A stretch of 9,923 nucleotides of DNA from Porticoccaceae bacterium (GTDB taxonomy: Bacteria; Pseudomonadota; Gammaproteobacteria; Pseudomonadales; Porticoccaceae): contig DLXZ01000205.1 of assembly GCA_003448675.1 (NCBI GenBank), positions 1,284 to 11,206 of the forward strand, read 5' to 3'. Every line of letters begins with the position of its first letter. Position 1 is the stretch's first letter. Shown here piece by piece: positions 7,919-9,923 of the stretch. A model generated the notes under the pieces. It was given only the letters and a program-made list of their open reading frames with translations, made no database searches and was not told the DNA's origin. The position numbers and the translations under genes are program-made.

Positions 7919-8886
7919 CACGCGCGCACCCCGCATTCATCAGCCAGCAGGATTTCAACCACCAACTGCTCAAAGGACATACCCGCCACCGCTGCCGCCA
8001 TGGGCACCAGACTGTGGTCGGTCATACCCGGCACGGTATTGACTTCCAGCACACAAAACGGGGATTGGGAAGACGTGTCCCCCGTGGCCATCAAATCGAC
8101 CCGTCCCCAACCGCTGCAGCCGAGACTTTGGTACGCGTCAAGGGCAAGGTCCTGGATTTGCGCCTCTTCCTCCGCGGATAAACCACAGGGACAGAGATAG
8201 CGAGTGTCGTCGTCCTCGTACTTGGCCTGGTAGTCGTAGAACTGCCGCTGCGTTTCCAAGCGGATAGTAGGCAAGGTTCGTCCATTAACCACCGCCACGG
8301 TGTACTCGGCGCCGCTTAACCAGCGCTCGGCCAGTACACAATCATCATATTCACTGGCCAATCGCCAGGCGGCTTCAAGCTGGTCGGCGCTATCGGCCTT
8401 GCTCATGCCCAGGCTGGAACCTTCACTGGCCGGTTTCACCATGACGCTGCCGCCCAGCTCTTTAACCACCGCATCCCAGTCACTGTCTTGGTTCAGAATA
8501 TGAAAAGCCGGTGTCGGCAATCCGATACCCCGCCAGAGTTGTTTACACCGCAACTTATCCATGGCCAGGGCCGATGCCAGCACACCACTACCGGTATAGG
8601 GCAGACCCAGGCTTTCCAGAGCCCCCTGCGCCTGCCCGTCCTCGCCGCCGCGACCGTGCAACATGATGAAAACCCTGTCCGGCGCCATGACCTGTATTTG
8701 CCCGAGCCAGTCCCGACCGGCATCCAGCCCCACGGCGTCTATACCGGCCTGTCGCAAGGCTCCCAATACCGCCTCGCCACCTTTGAGGGACACATCCCGC
8801 TCTCCCGACCAGCCGCCGTAAAGCACTACCACGCGGCCCAGGTCGGCTGGTAATTGACTGGCCAATGTCGAGATTTGCTCTGTCAT
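7918..8886 (-). CDS. ddlB: D-alanine--D-alanine ligase (DdlB type)
   Basis: This cytoplasmic ATP-grasp enzyme joins two D-alanines to make the dipeptide that MurF adds to the peptidoglycan precursor. The 322 residues compare with 306 in E. coli DdlB, the difference partly an N-terminal extension of about 14. Expected sites are present: E29 in [19 protein letters not shown] at 77-84, PYTGSG at 96-101, MDK at 109-111, the ATP-binding VKPASEGSS at 150-158, K222 and Y223 (AKY), R262 and D264 (GWGRVD), the metal ligands E281 and N283 (EVNT), and [10 protein letters not shown] with S292. The GGWSGERD motif departs slightly from the more usual GG(T/K)SAERE. The ATG overlaps the murC stop as ATGA, and the gene's stop overlaps the ftsQ start as TGATG, so it is coupled on both sides. 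The symbol ddlB follows dcw position; a paralogous ddlA elsewhere cannot be ruled out. Confidence 0.97.
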   Translation of the reverse strand: MTEQISTLASQLPADLGRVVVLYGGWSGERDVSLKGGEAVLGALRQAGIDAVGLDAGRDWLGQIQVMAPDRVFIMLHGRGGEDGQAQGALESLGLPYTGSGVLASALAMDKLRCKQLWRGIGLPTPAFHILNQDSDWDAVVKELGGSVMVKPASEGSSLGMSKADSADQLEAAWRLASEYDDCVLAERWLSGAEYTVAVVNGRTLPTIRLETQRQFYDYQAKYEDDDTRYLCPCGLSAEEEAQIQDLALDAYQSLGCSGWGRVDLMATGDTSSQSPFCVLEVNTVPGMTDHSLVPMAAAVAGMSFEQLVVEILLADECGVRA

Positions 8887-9923
8887 TGCAGCTCACTCTC
8901 CGCCAACAGCCTGACCAGCGTACTAACACTGCCCGCTCCCTGGGTAATGACAATGTCCCCAGGGCGCACCAGCTCCGCCACCAGCGGGGGTACGGCCTCT
9001 ATGGCATCAGCCAATATAATTTCCCGGGGCAACTGCCGAGGCGCACTACTTTTACATTCCGCTTCGGAGGCCACCTGCCGCTTGATGGCCGCGCACAGTT
9101 GCTCACTGTCCGCGCCAACTATCGGTTGTTCGCCGGCGGCATAGACGGGCACCAGAATAAGTGCATCGGTAGCGGATAAAACCTCGACAAAATCGCTGAA
9201 TAAATCCCTGGTGCGGGTATACCGATGGGGCTGAAAAATGAGCAGGAGGCGCCGATCCGGCCAGCCATCGCGAACCGCTTTTATGGTCGCCGCCACTTCA
9301 CGGGGATGATGACCGTAGTCATCCACCAACATAGCGCTGCCCCCACCGACGGGGTATTCACCGTAGATCTCAAAGCGGCGACCGACGCCTTCAAAGGCAT
9401 TAAGGGCGGACAGGATGTGCTCATCGGCAATGCCCTCATCAACGGCAATGGCGATGGCCGCCGTGGCGTTAAGCACGTTGTGCACGCCGGGGATATTCAG
9501 CTTGACGCGCAGCGGTTCCAGACCGTCCGGGCGACGAATGGTAAATTCGCTGGCACGCTCGAAACTACTGACATCACTGATACAAAAATCCGCCTGGTCA
9601 TGAAAACCGTAAGTAATTAAGGGCCGGCCTATGCGGGGCAGGATGTCCCGCACGGTGGGATCATCGACACAGACCACGGCCAGACCGTAAAACGGCAGGT
9701 TGTGCAAAAACTCGACAAACGTGGTTTTCAGACGTTCGAAATCAAAGCCATAGGTCTCCATATGGTCAGCATCGATATTGGTAACCACGGCAATCATGGG
9801 CTGGAGATGCAAAAAGGATGCATCACTCTCATCCGCTTCAGCCACCAGATAGCGACTCTCGCCCAACTGGGCATTAGTACCAGCACTGTTAACACGGCCA
9901 CCCACCACAAAGGTCGGGGCCTT
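8883..9923 (-). CDS. murC: UDP-N-acetylmuramate--L-alanine ligase MurC, 5' end outside window
   Basis: MurC adds L-alanine to UDP-N-acetylmuramate using ATP, the first amino-acid addition in peptidoglycan synthesis. The window holds 346 codons and the stop; compared with the 491-residue E. coli enzyme about 140-145 N-terminal residues are missing, including the P-loop (GTHGKT). The first residues in frame are [15 protein letters not shown], so any start inside the window (for example GTG at 9908) is only an artefact of the edge. Visible are [14 protein letters not shown] and [11 protein letters not shown] of the central ATPase domain, [17 protein letters not shown], the domain junction [34 protein letters not shown] and the late ITQGAGSVS. 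All are typical of MurC rather than MurD, MurE or MurF. The TGA at 8885-8883 overlaps the ddl ATG. No murB lies between murC and ddl. Confidence 0.97.
   Translation of the reverse strand, partial: KAPTFVVGGRVNSAGTNAQLGESRYLVAEADESDASFLHLQPMIAVVTNIDADHMETYGFDFERLKTTFVEFLHNLPFYGLAVVCVDDPTVRDILPRIGRPLITYGFHDQADFCISDVSSFERASEFTIRRPDGLEPLRVKLNIPGVHNVLNATAAIAIAVDEGIADEHILSALNAFEGVGRRFEIYGEYPVGGGSAMLVDDYGHHPREVAATIKAVRDGWPDRRLLLIFQPHRYTRTRDLFSDFVEVLSATDALILVPVYAAGEQPIVGADSEQLCAAIKRQVASEAECKSSAPRQLPREIILADAIEAVPPLVAELVRPGDIVITQGAGSVSTLVRLLAESELQ

Noticed and set aside
1..9923. A previously undescribed multi-gene system
   Set aside because: All long frames are explained by known dcw/lpxC/secA genes and one M23 peptidase. 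No foreign cassette, mobile element or repeat array was seen.

Overview
The window is one gene-dense, co-oriented stretch of a gammaproteobacterial chromosome. It is the distal end of the division and cell wall (dcw) cluster. All eight genes lie on the minus strand, so transcription runs from the right edge to the left: murC (5' part missing) > ddl > ftsQ > ftsA > ftsZ > lpxC > an M23 metallopeptidase > secA (3' part missing).

The organism looks like a gammaproteobacterium on the Pseudomonas/Cellvibrio side rather than an enteric. The FtsZ tail ([14 protein letters not shown]) and the LpxC sequence resemble those of Pseudomonas. An M23 peptidase gene sits between lpxC and secA, where Escherichia coli has secM. 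The placement is an inference from remembered sequences, and genus cannot be assigned.

Layout from the right edge: murC (8883-9923, partial), ddl (7918-8886) and ftsQ (7157-7918) are translationally coupled. murC and ddl share an ATGA overlap, and ddl and ftsQ a TGATG overlap. ftsA (5869-7101) and ftsZ (4593-5822) follow after gaps of 55 and 46 bases, each with a good Shine-Dalgarno sequence. lpxC (3546-4472) follows a 120-base gap holding a perfect 12-bp inverted repeat, an imperfect direct repeat and a possible extended -10 promoter. The M23 gene (2572-3498) follows after 47 bases. secA (1-2497) follows after 74 bases, and that gap contains a perfect DnaA-box consensus.

The genes join peptidoglycan precursor synthesis (MurC, Ddl), assembly of the division ring (FtsQ, FtsA, FtsZ), lipid A synthesis (LpxC), probable peptidoglycan remodelling (M23) and protein export (SecA). 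I see no mobile elements, RNA genes, CRISPR arrays or new multi-gene system. The points worth a second look are the two structured intergenic regions, the M23 gene in the secM position, and an insertion in SecA nucleotide-binding domain 1.
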